The notes beneath the pieces were generated by a model, which ran no database searches, had not been told where the DNA came from, and saw nothing but the letters and a program-made list of their open reading frames with translations. A stretch of DNA of 64,000 nt from Amycolatopsis endophytica (lineage in GTDB: Bacteria; Actinomycetota; Actinomycetes; Mycobacteriales; Pseudonocardiaceae): contig NZ_JACCFK010000001.1 in assembly GCF_013410405.1 (NCBI RefSeq), positions 4,960,001 to 5,024,000 of the forward strand, written 5' to 3'. Both the position numbers and the translations under genes were made by a program. This document shows positions 25,292 through 32,850 of this stretch, piece by piece; within the stretch, counting starts at the first letter, position 1, and the number at the start of each line of letters is the position of its first letter.

Positions 25292-26392
25292 ATGACGTCC
25301 ACGCCCACCAGCGCCCCCGTACAGGACGGCTGGACCGAGCCACCCGCGCGGGTGGCCGGGCACCTGGCCGCGGTGGCGGCGATGTGGCAGGAGCTACCAC
25401 AACTGCTGCCGAAGATGATCGCCGCCCCGGATGACTTCTTCGACGCGGAGGCCCCGATCGGTGCGATCGCCCGCCGCCTGGCGGCCATCCCGCGAACCAC
25501 CGCGCCCCAGCCCTCCGCCGACGGCGAGGTCGAAGTGCTGGCAGGCACCGCGTTCACCCACCACTTCACCGACGCACCCGGCGACGGGGAGACCGTGCGG
25601 TGGCACTACGTCGAGAGCGGGCCCGCCGACGCCGAGCCGGTGATCTTCCTGCACGGCGTGCCGGACTCCTGGTTCCAGTGGCACCTGGTGATGGCGGCCA
25701 TCTCCGACCGGTACCGCTGCATCGCCGTCGATCTCAAGGGCTACGGCCAGTCCGGCAAGCGCACCGGCGACTACCGGCAGGAAGGTGTCGCCGACCAGCT
25801 CATCGCCTTGCTGGACACGATCGGCGTCGACCGCTTCAGCCTCGTCACCCACGACCGCGGAACGCCGCCCGCGGATCACCTGGTCGCCAAGGTGCCGGAC
25901 CGGGTCGTCCGCTACGGCCGGGGCCAGCAGCACCTGTGGCACCTGCACCCCACCCTGCACCCCCAGGAGCTGATGTTCACCGCGCCCACCGCCCCGTTCG
26001 TGCTGGAGGACGCCCGCACCACCACGATCGTCGCCTACACGGCCCTCGGGGCGAAACCGGTCGACGACGAACTCCTCGTCCGCACCATCGCGGAGTTCTC
26101 CTACCCCGGCATCAACACCGCCGTTCCCCGCTACTTCAACTCCTCGTCCTTCCGGCAGGAGTGGGTGGAGCGCCGCACCCGCCTGATGCCCGCCTGGCGC
26201 TGCCCGGTGCTGCTCCTGCAGGGCAGGGACGACCCCGGCCAGCCGTACGAGTTCTACCGCGACCCCGCCGTGCTGGCGATGCTGCCGGAGGGCAGCGGGC
26301 TGCACCTGCTGGACGCCGGTCACTTCTGGCCGTTCGAGGCTCCGGCGGAGGCGGCGGAGGTCATCCGCGGTTTCCTGGACGGCGAGAACTGA
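25292..26392 (+). CDS. Alpha/beta hydrolase, epoxide-hydrolase-like
   Basis: 366 residues; AAGGAG about nine bases before the ATG supports the start. After an N-terminal helical stretch (about 1-90) comes the hydrolase core: oxyanion-hole region FLHGVPDSWFQW, nucleophile elbow VTHDRGT (Asp nucleophile, as in epoxide hydrolases and dehalogenases), a GRDDPGQP acid region and the histidine in GHFWPFE. It probably hydrolyses a ring-cleavage product, lactone or epoxide. The glycine that usually follows the nucleophile motif (HDWGG) reads HDRGT here, so the substrate pocket is unusual. Confidence 0.82.
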   Translation: MTSTPTSAPVQDGWTEPPARVAGHLAAVAAMWQELPQLLPKMIAAPDDFFDAEAPIGAIARRLAAIPRTTAPQPSADGEVEVLAGTAFTHHFTDAPGDGETVRWHYVESGPADAEPVIFLHGVPDSWFQWHLVMAAISDRYRCIAVDLKGYGQSGKRTGDYRQEGVADQLIALLDTIGVDRFSLVTHDRGTPPADHLVAKVPDRVVRYGRGQQHLWHLHPTLHPQELMFTAPTAPFVLEDARTTTIVAYTALGAKPVDDELLVRTIAEFSYPGINTAVPRYFNSSSFRQEWVERRTRLMPAWRCPVLLLQGRDDPGQPYEFYRDPAVLAMLPEGSGLHLLDAGHFWPFEAPAEAAEVIRGFLDGEN

Positions 26393-26427
26393 CCACCCTG
26401 GCCCACCTTCGCGACGAGGAGTATCCG

Positions 26428-26802
26428 ATGAGCACTGACATCGACGGCATGACCTGGGCGGGGCTGATGGAGCGCTCCCGCGGGCTCGGCCTGCACGCCG
26501 AGCAGCTGTTCCTGGTCCGCTCCACACCCGTCGACGGGTTCGGACCGGTCGAGGCGGCGCTGGCGGAGCACCTGCCCTACCAGAAGCGCCTGGAGGACAG
26601 CGGCGTGATGTTCGCGGCGGGCCCGCTGGCCTCCGCGGACGGGGCCGAGTGGAACGGCGAGGGCGTGTTCGTCTACCGCGCCGCGGACCTCGACGAGGCC
26701 ACCCGGATGGCCGAGGCCGATCCGATGCACGCGCGCGGGGCGCGGCGGTTCGAGATCAGGGCGTGGTGCCTGAACGAGGGCAGCACCACCCGGTCACCGT
26801 AA
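26428..26802 (+). CDS. YciI family protein
   Basis: 124 residues. The ferredoxin-like YciI/muconolactone-isomerase-type fold is suggested by LFLVRSTPVDG, the conserved HLPYQKRLEDSGVMFAAGPLA segment and MAEADPMHARG near the C terminus. YciI proteins act as small lyases, dehydrochlorinases or isomerases in aromatic degradation. It is last gene of the FAH operon, preceded by GAGGAG. A role on a lactone or dienoate intermediate is inferred. Confidence 0.85.
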   Translation: MSTDIDGMTWAGLMERSRGLGLHAEQLFLVRSTPVDGFGPVEAALAEHLPYQKRLEDSGVMFAAGPLASADGAEWNGEGVFVYRAADLDEATRMAEADPMHARGARRFEIRAWCLNEGSTTRSP

Positions 26803-26850
26803 CCTGAATGACGGGACCACGATTCCCGTGACCGACATCCGGGGGCCGGC

Positions 26851-27915
26851 ATGACCGCATCGATCGAGATCGCCCACCAGCCGCGCGTCGAGGACGCCGT
26901 GGGACGCTCACTCGCCGCCTACAAGCGTTACGAGACGCACGATCTCGACATCGCGGAGGTGGAGATCAGGCGGTTCATGGCGCCGGGCAGGCTACGGGCC
27001 TGCCCCGGCGACCGTGACGGCGTCGACGCACGCGCCTTCTACGCCGACACCGGTTCGGTGGGGGTCGGGCGGATGAGTTACGGAGCGGAGGTGACCGTCG
27101 ACCGGCCCGCCGGTTCCCGGTACCTCGGCGTCGCGATCCCGCTGTCGGGCCACCTGCGCCTGTGGCGGGGCCGCGAGGCCGTGGACGCGCGGGCAGGGAA
27201 GTCCCTCGTCGTGATCGCGCCGCAGGGGCGCATCGTCACCGAATGGAGTGCCGACTGCGATGCCCTCATGCTGCGCGTCACGACCTCCGCGCTGGCTCGC
27301 GCGGCGCGCGTGCTGACGGGAGCCCACGAGCCCGACAGCCCGCCGCGATTCGTGCACCAAGTGCTGACGCTGGAGCAGGGGCACGCCGTGTACAGCGCCG
27401 CCAGGCTGCTCGCCGAGGTCTTCGGCCGGTACGACGACGTCACGGCCGTCCCCAACGGAGTACTGCACCAGCTGTCCGAACACGCGCTCAGCGCGGTCCT
27501 GCTCGGACTGGAGCACGACCTGAGCCGGCCCACCAGGCCGCCCTACCGCGCGGCACCGAGTGACGTGGTGCGCTCGGCGATGCGGATGGTCGAGGACGAG
27601 ACCGCCGCGGAGTTCAACGTCAACGAGCTGGCGCGGCGACTGGGGGTCACCGCGCGCGCCCTCCAGCTGGGCTTCCGCCGCGCGCTCGACCGGACCCCGC
27701 GCGAATACATCCGACAGATCCGGCTCGAGCGGGCCCATCGCGAACTGCTGGCGGCCGACGCCACCGACGGCACCACCGTCACCGAGATCGCGACCAGGTG
27801 GGGGTTCTTCCACACCGGACGGTTCGCCACCGCCTATCGGGCCGTCTACGGCGTCACGCCGTCGGTGAGCCTGAAGGGCGGTACCGAGGAGGAGCGCCCG
27901 CCGCGGGTTGTCTGA
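26851..27915 (+). CDS. AraC family transcriptional regulator
   Basis: 354 residues. The N-terminal cupin-like AraC-binding-2 domain (about 30-230) has GSRYLGVAIPLSGHLRLW. The C-terminal double helix-turn-helix (about 245-350) has FNVNELARRLGVTARALQLGFRR and REYIRQIRLERAHRELL, and ends with the WGFFHTGRFATAYRAVYGVTPS segment. It lies 48 bp after the YciI gene and 185 bp before an SDR operon, both on the plus strand. It may activate either; a short inverted repeat ACGGGA/TCCCGT at 26811-26829 precedes it. Confidence 0.92.
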   Translation: MTASIEIAHQPRVEDAVGRSLAAYKRYETHDLDIAEVEIRRFMAPGRLRACPGDRDGVDARAFYADTGSVGVGRMSYGAEVTVDRPAGSRYLGVAIPLSGHLRLWRGREAVDARAGKSLVVIAPQGRIVTEWSADCDALMLRVTTSALARAARVLTGAHEPDSPPRFVHQVLTLEQGHAVYSAARLLAEVFGRYDDVTAVPNGVLHQLSEHALSAVLLGLEHDLSRPTRPPYRAAPSDVVRSAMRMVEDETAAEFNVNELARRLGVTARALQLGFRRALDRTPREYIRQIRLERAHRELLAADATDGTTVTEIATRWGFFHTGRFATAYRAVYGVTPSVSLKGGTEEERPPRVV

Positions 27916-28100
27916 GCCGTTGTGAGCTGCCGCGGATGCGGGAACGCCCCGTCCGGTGGGGTCAGCGGCAGCGGCGCCGGTCGGCGACACCGCCGTACAG
28001 CGCACGGCAACCCGGTACGCCTCGGTCGAATGACCGATGTCCCGTCCGCCATCCGGGCCTACCCTCCTCGCAACCGTCCTCGAGTGGACAGGAGCGGCTC

Positions 28101-28829
28101 GTGACGCTGCGGGACAGGATCACGGTGGTGACCGGCGCCGCCGGCGGGATCGGGGCCGCCGTGGCGGGCCGGCTCGCCGGGCTCGGTGCCACCGTCGTGC
28201 GCGCCGACATCGCCTACGACACCGCGACCCCCGGTCAGGTCCACCTCGACGTCACCGATCCCGCCTCCTGGGAGCGGCTCCGGGACACCGTCCACCGGCA
28301 CCACGGCCCGGTCGGTCTGCTGGTCAACAACGCCGGGGTCAGTGCGCGCGCCGACCTGCTGTCCACCTCCGACGACGAGTTCACCCACGTGTTCGCCGTG
28401 AACGCCTTCGGGCCGTGGCGCGGCATCAAGACCTTCGCCGAGGACCTCGCCGGCACGCGCGGCTCGGTGATCAACGTAGGGTCGATCTACGGCGTCACCA
28501 CTCCACCGGCGGGCGCCGCGACGGTGCCGTCGTCGGTCGCCTACCAGATGAGCAAGGCCGCCGTGCACCAGCTGACGAAGGTCGCGGCCGTCGAACTCGC
28601 GCCCCGTGGCGTGCGCGTCAACGCCGTGCTGCCCGGTGTGTTCCGCACCCCGCTGCTGGCGGACCTCCCGCCGGAGGCGCTGCACGCCCGTGTGCACGGT
28701 GCCCCGCTGGCCCGGCCCGGGGAACTGGACGAGCTGGCCGCGGTGCTCGCCTTCCTCGCCGGTCCGGGCTCCTCGTTCGTCACCGGCACGCTGCTGCCGG
28801 TCGACGGCGGATACCTCGCGGCCTCCTGA
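28101..28829 (+). CDS. Short-chain dehydrogenase/reductase
   Basis: 242 residues from GTG at 28101, preceded by GGAG. Rossmann motif TGAAGGIGAAVAG, NNAG (LLVNNAGVSA), active-site Ser in NVGSIYGV, and YQMSKAAVHQ (Tyr-x3-Lys); C-terminal GTLLPVDGGY. It acts on a hydroxy or keto compound with NAD(P). It is first gene of a five-gene operon with an MHS transporter, a C45 Ntn-hydrolase, a deacetylase-like hydrolase and a second SDR. Confidence 0.92.
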   Translation: MTLRDRITVVTGAAGGIGAAVAGRLAGLGATVVRADIAYDTATPGQVHLDVTDPASWERLRDTVHRHHGPVGLLVNNAGVSARADLLSTSDDEFTHVFAVNAFGPWRGIKTFAEDLAGTRGSVINVGSIYGVTTPPAGAATVPSSVAYQMSKAAVHQLTKVAAVELAPRGVRVNAVLPGVFRTPLLADLPPEALHARVHGAPLARPGELDELAAVLAFLAGPGSSFVTGTLLPVDGGYLAAS

Positions 28830-28857
28830 CCCCGTCCCTCATGTGAGGAGGATCTGC

Positions 28858-30162
28858 ATGACGGCACAGAACACCGGTCCGGCGGTGACCGACGCCGGCC
28901 GCGGGCTCGAACTCCGCGCGCTCGTCTCCGGCAGCGTCGGAAACCTGCTCGAACAGTACGACAACCTCGTCTACGCCTACTCCACCGTCTACCTGTCGGC
29001 GCAGTTCTTCGCCGAGGGCAGTGCGCTGTCGTCGCTGCTGTCCACGTTCGCGGTCTTCGCGGTCGGCTTCCTGGCCCGGCCGGTCGGGACCGTCGTCTTC
29101 GGGCACATCGGCGACAAGCTCGGCCGTCGTCCCGCGTTGCTGGCCAGCGTGGTCCTGATGGGCACCGCGACCGTCCTCATCGGACTGCTGCCCGGGTACG
29201 CCACGATCGGTGTGACCGCGCCCGTGCTCCTGGTGCTGCTGCGGCTGTTCCAGGGCTTCGCGGTCGCCGGTGAGTGGGCGGGCTCCGCGGCGATGCTCGT
29301 CGAGTACGCCACCCCGCGCACCCGCGGTCGCTACGGCAGCCTCAACCAGGTCAGCACCGCGGCCGGGTTCCTCGTGGCCGCCGCGGTCGTCGCCCTGAAC
29401 TCGCTGTTCTGGAGCGAGCAGGGCATGCAGGACTTCGGGTGGCGCGTACCGTTCCTCGTCGGCGCGCTCACCGCGCTCGTCGCGATCCTGCTGCGGTTCG
29501 GGCTGGAGGACACTCCGGCCTTCCGCGAGCAGGCGGCCGCGGGGGAGACGGTCGCCAGCCCGCTGAAGCTGGCCCTGCGCACGCAGAAGTCCGCGATGGC
29601 CCGCGGGTTCTTCTTCACGGTGAGCTGGACGGTCGCGTACTTCTTCTTCCTCACCTACCTGCCCACCCACCTGCGCAGCCAGGTCGGCGTCGAACCCGGC
29701 GTCGTGGAGGCGTCGAACCTCGTGGGCCTGGTCGTGCTCACCGTGGCGATCTTCGGCTTCGGGGTGCTGTCCGACCGCATCGGCCGGAAACCGTTGCTGC
29801 TCGTCGGGTCCGGCGGGTTCGTGGTACTCAGCTTCCCGGTCATGTGGCTGTTCTCCACCGGCGACACCGCCGGCGTCTACCTCGGCCAGGTCCTCATCGC
29901 CCTCGTCCTGGCCGCGTTCTCCGGGCCAGGGCCCGCCGCGCTCGCCGAACTGTTCCCCACCAACGTGCGCTATTCCGCGCTGGGCATCGGCTACAACTTC
30001 TCCGTCATGGCCTTCGGCGGGACCGCCGGGTTCATCGCCACCGCCGTGATCGACGCGACCGGCACCCCGCTCCTCGTGGCCCTCCTCCCGACCACCGCGG
30101 CGGTGATCACCTTCGTCACCGTCTGCCTGATGCCCGAGACCTACCGGACCGAACTGAGGTGA
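28858..30162 (+). CDS. MHS family MFS transporter
   Basis: 434 residues, about twelve membrane segments. The TM1 signature is altered to NLLEQYDNLVYAY (most MHS members have W/Y-D-F-x-x-Y-G). Loop motif HIGDKLGRRPAL and GEWAGSAAMLVEYATPRTRG are present. The substrate of the surrounding operon is probably an amide or N-acyl compound, and this is its likely importer. GAGGTGAG at its end also serves as ribosome binding site for the next gene. Confidence 0.9.
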   Translation: MTAQNTGPAVTDAGRGLELRALVSGSVGNLLEQYDNLVYAYSTVYLSAQFFAEGSALSSLLSTFAVFAVGFLARPVGTVVFGHIGDKLGRRPALLASVVLMGTATVLIGLLPGYATIGVTAPVLLVLLRLFQGFAVAGEWAGSAAMLVEYATPRTRGRYGSLNQVSTAAGFLVAAAVVALNSLFWSEQGMQDFGWRVPFLVGALTALVAILLRFGLEDTPAFREQAAAGETVASPLKLALRTQKSAMARGFFFTVSWTVAYFFFLTYLPTHLRSQVGVEPGVVEASNLVGLVVLTVAIFGFGVLSDRIGRKPLLLVGSGGFVVLSFPVMWLFSTGDTAGVYLGQVLIALVLAAFSGPGPAALAELFPTNVRYSALGIGYNFSVMAFGGTAGFIATAVIDATGTPLLVALLPTTAAVITFVTVCLMPETYRTELR

Positions 30163-30170
30163 GCACCACC

Positions 30171-31313
30171 ATGGACCATCCGCGCATGATCGCGGTGCAG
30201 GGCAGCCATCGCCAGATGGGCGAGCAGCTCGGCGAGCGCACCGCGGACCTGATCGCCCGCAGCCTGGAGACCTACGTGGGCCGGTTCCACGACGACGCCG
30301 GCCTCAGCGACGCCGACATCGACCGCTGGGGACGCGTCTACCTGGACGTGGCGTCGTCCTATTCGCCGGAGATCGCCGGGATGCTGGAGGGGATGGCCGC
30401 CGGATCCGGGCACCCCGCGCACCGGCTCGCGGCGCTCAACGCGCGCACGGAGATGCTCTACGGCACCGGGTACCGCGACGAAGGCTGCACTTCGCTGTCG
30501 GTCCTGCCGCGCTACACCGCGGACGGGCACACCCTGCTCGCTCAGAACTGGGACTGGCATCCGGAGCAGGCGGAGGTCACCTTCCTGCTGGCCACCCGCG
30601 ACGAGAGCGGTTTCAGCGTGCTGTCGCTGACCGAGGCGGGCATGCTCGCCAAAAGCGGGCTCAACTCGGCGGGACTGGGTGTCTGCGCCAACCTGCTGGT
30701 GTCCGATCTGGACCGCGGCGGAGTCGGCGTGCCCTACCACTACCTGCTCCGCGCGGCGCTGCAGGCGAAAACGATGTCGGCCGCGCACCGGCGGTTGCTG
30801 CCCGTGGAACGGATTTCCTCCGGCAACGTCCTGCTCGCCGACGCCGGCGGGGAGTCCGTCGACTTCGAACTCGCGCCCGGGGTGTTCGGCACCCTGTTCC
30901 CCGAAGACGGCCTGATCACCCACTCCAACCACTTCCAGGCCCGGCTGCCGCTGCAGGATCGAAAGGCGGCGACCAGCGCGCTCACCCTGCTCCGCCCGGT
31001 GCGGGCCCGGCACCTGCTGGAGCCCGCGCTCGAACAGCGCCGCGTCGGGGTCGCCGACGTGGTCGCGACACTGCGGGACGAGTGGTCCTTCCCGGACGGC
31101 ATCTGCCGCCACCCCGACCCGGAGATCCCCGTGGCCGACCGCAACGCCACGGTGTACTCACTGGTGATGGACCTGACCGACCGGGTGCTGTGGATCGCGC
31201 CCGGCCCGCCGAGCCGGCACGCCTACGCACGCTGGGACCTGGCCACCCTGTTCGACCGGACGTCGGAGGCGCCGCTGGAGTTCCCCCCGAGTGCCGGGAC
31301 GGTGCTCGCGTGA
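30171..31313 (+). CDS. C45 family Ntn-hydrolase / acyl-CoA:6-APA acyltransferase-like protein
   Basis: 380 residues. The family's self-cleavage site and nucleophile is seen at Gly105-Cys106 (YRDEGCTSLSV), followed by NWDWHPE, and later LTEAGMLAKSGLNSAGLGV and THSNHF, all typical of PF03417 (penicillin acyltransferase, beta-alanyl-dopamine and carcinine hydrolases). It should autoprocess to two subunits and cut an amide bond. The ATG at 30171 is chosen because GAGGTGAG lies seven bases upstream; a GTG at 30159 overlapping the MFS stop is the alternative. No signal peptide, so intracellular. Confidence 0.88.
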   Translation: MDHPRMIAVQGSHRQMGEQLGERTADLIARSLETYVGRFHDDAGLSDADIDRWGRVYLDVASSYSPEIAGMLEGMAAGSGHPAHRLAALNARTEMLYGTGYRDEGCTSLSVLPRYTADGHTLLAQNWDWHPEQAEVTFLLATRDESGFSVLSLTEAGMLAKSGLNSAGLGVCANLLVSDLDRGGVGVPYHYLLRAALQAKTMSAAHRRLLPVERISSGNVLLADAGGESVDFELAPGVFGTLFPEDGLITHSNHFQARLPLQDRKAATSALTLLRPVRARHLLEPALEQRRVGVADVVATLRDEWSFPDGICRHPDPEIPVADRNATVYSLVMDLTDRVLWIAPGPPSRHAYARWDLATLFDRTSEAPLEFPPSAGTVLA

Positions 31314-32146
31314 GCCGCGGGACCGTCTGCCTGACCTTCGACTTCGACGCCATCTCGCTGTGGATCGCGCGCGATCAGACCACACCGGGACCGGTGTCAC
31401 GCGGCGAGTTCGGCGCCTACGCGATCGGCCGCATCCTGACCTTGCTGCGTCGCCACGGCGTTTCCTCGACCTTTTTCGTCCCCGGGCACACCCTGGAGAC
31501 CTACCCGGCGCAGTGCGAAGCGATCGCGGCGGCGGGACACGAGATCGCGCTGCACGGTTATGCCCACGAGCCGGTGTCCACTCTGGACCGCGATGCCGAG
31601 CTGGCGGTCAACCGGCGGTCGGCGGAGCTGATCGAGAAGCTGACCGGGCGCCCGCCGTCCGGCCACCGCACGCCGAGCTGGGATTTCACCGAGAACACGA
31701 TCGCGATCCTGACCGAACTGGGTGTGGAGTACGACTCCTCCCTGATGGGCACCGACTTCGAGCCCTATCTGGCGCGTTCGGGCGACCGTTGCGACCCGGA
31801 CGGACCGTACGCCTTCGGCGCGGCGTCGTCGGTGGTCGAACTGCCGGTGTCCTGGACGCTGGACGACTACCCGCACCTGGAGTTCCTGCGCACAGCGCGG
31901 TACGTGATGCCCGGGTTGCAGGACGCGGGGGAGATGTTCGCCCGGTTCCGCCGCGACGTGGAGTACATGGCAGGCACCGTCGACGACGGGGTCGTGACCG
32001 TGACGTTGCACCCGCAGGTCGTCGGGCGGGGCGCGCGCATGGTGGCGCTGGAGGAGTTCATCACCGGCTGCCTGGACCTCGGTGTGGTCTTCGCGCGGTG
32101 CGCCGATGTCGCGCGGCGGGTCCGTCCCGCTCTCCTGGGGGCATGA
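31310..32146 (+). CDS. Polysaccharide deacetylase family hydrolase
   Basis: 278 residues, GTG start overlapping the previous stop (GTGA). NodB-homology motifs: LTFDFDAISLW (Asp-Phe-Asp), HGYAHE (zinc histidines) and GHRTPSWDFTENT, then VTLHPQ. There is no signal peptide, and the form resembles the cytoplasmic branch containing PuuE-type allantoinases and cyclic-imide hydrolases rather than cell-wall deacetylases. With the C45 hydrolase it suggests stepwise hydrolysis of an amide or cyclic imide. The exact reaction is not known. Confidence 0.88.
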   Translation: MSRGTVCLTFDFDAISLWIARDQTTPGPVSRGEFGAYAIGRILTLLRRHGVSSTFFVPGHTLETYPAQCEAIAAAGHEIALHGYAHEPVSTLDRDAELAVNRRSAELIEKLTGRPPSGHRTPSWDFTENTIAILTELGVEYDSSLMGTDFEPYLARSGDRCDPDGPYAFGAASSVVELPVSWTLDDYPHLEFLRTARYVMPGLQDAGEMFARFRRDVEYMAGTVDDGVVTVTLHPQVVGRGARMVALEEFITGCLDLGVVFARCADVARRVRPALLGA

Positions 32147-32850
32147 CCATGGGCGCGGTCCTGGTGATCGGATCCGGCGGCGGGATCGGACGTGCCGTGG
32201 CCGCCCGCCTCCGGGCCGATGGCTGGTCGGTCACCGGCACCGACCTGCCCGGGATCGACCTCTCCCGCAGCGGCGTCGTCGCGCCGCACGTCGAGCGGCT
32301 GTGGGACGAGCACGGTGGGTTCGACGCACTCGTCCACGCGGCGGGAGTGTTCCCGGCCGTGCCCGTCGCCGAGAGCGACGAGGATCTGTTCGACCGCGTG
32401 TTCGCCGTCAACACGCGGTCTGCCCTGAGCGCGGGAGCGCAGTTCGTCCGCTGCTGCCGCACCGGCAACCGGCCCGGGGCGATGGTGTTCCTCAGCAGCG
32501 GAGCCGCCCTCCGCGCCCGGCCCGGCACCGCCGTCTACGCGGCGTCGAAGGCGGCACTGGACGCGCTCGTGCGCGGCTTCGCACTCGAGCACGGCCGGGA
32601 CGGGATCCGCTGCACCGCTGTGGCGCCCGGATTCGTCGACGTCGGATCGGCGCTCAACCCGGTTCCGGAGTCCTATGTGGACGCGGTGCGGGCGGGTAGC
32701 GTGCAGGGGCGCCTCGGCCGGCCGGACGACGTCGCGGCGGTGGTCGCCTGGTTGCTCGGTGAGGACGCCGGATGGGTCAACGGGCGCACGGTGCCCGTCG
32801 ACGGCGGCGACGGCATCGGCTCGGTGACCGCGCCCAGCTGGCTCAGCTGA
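32143..32850 (+). CDS. Short-chain dehydrogenase/reductase
   Basis: 235 residues, ATG overlapping the deacetylase stop (ATGA). VLVIGSGGGIGRAVA is the cofactor loop, LVHAAGVFP replaces NNAG, Ser in FLSSGAALRA, and YAASKAALDAL carries Tyr-x3-Lys; C-terminal GRTVPVDGGDG. It is the last gene of the amide operon. Its stop codon overlaps the stop of the convergent LuxR-type gene by 8 bp. Confidence 0.92.
   Translation: MTMGAVLVIGSGGGIGRAVAARLRADGWSVTGTDLPGIDLSRSGVVAPHVERLWDEHGGFDALVHAAGVFPAVPVAESDEDLFDRVFAVNTRSALSAGAQFVRCCRTGNRPGAMVFLSSGAALRARPGTAVYAASKAALDALVRGFALEHGRDGIRCTAVAPGFVDVGSALNPVPESYVDAVRAGSVQGRLGRPDDVAAVVAWLLGEDAGWVNGRTVPVDGGDGIGSVTAPSWLS

Noticed and set aside
26811..26829. ACGGGA/TCCCGT inverted repeat before the AraC gene as a terminator
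   Set aside because: Only 6-bp arms without a U-run; could equally be chance or an operator, so not listed as a separate feature.
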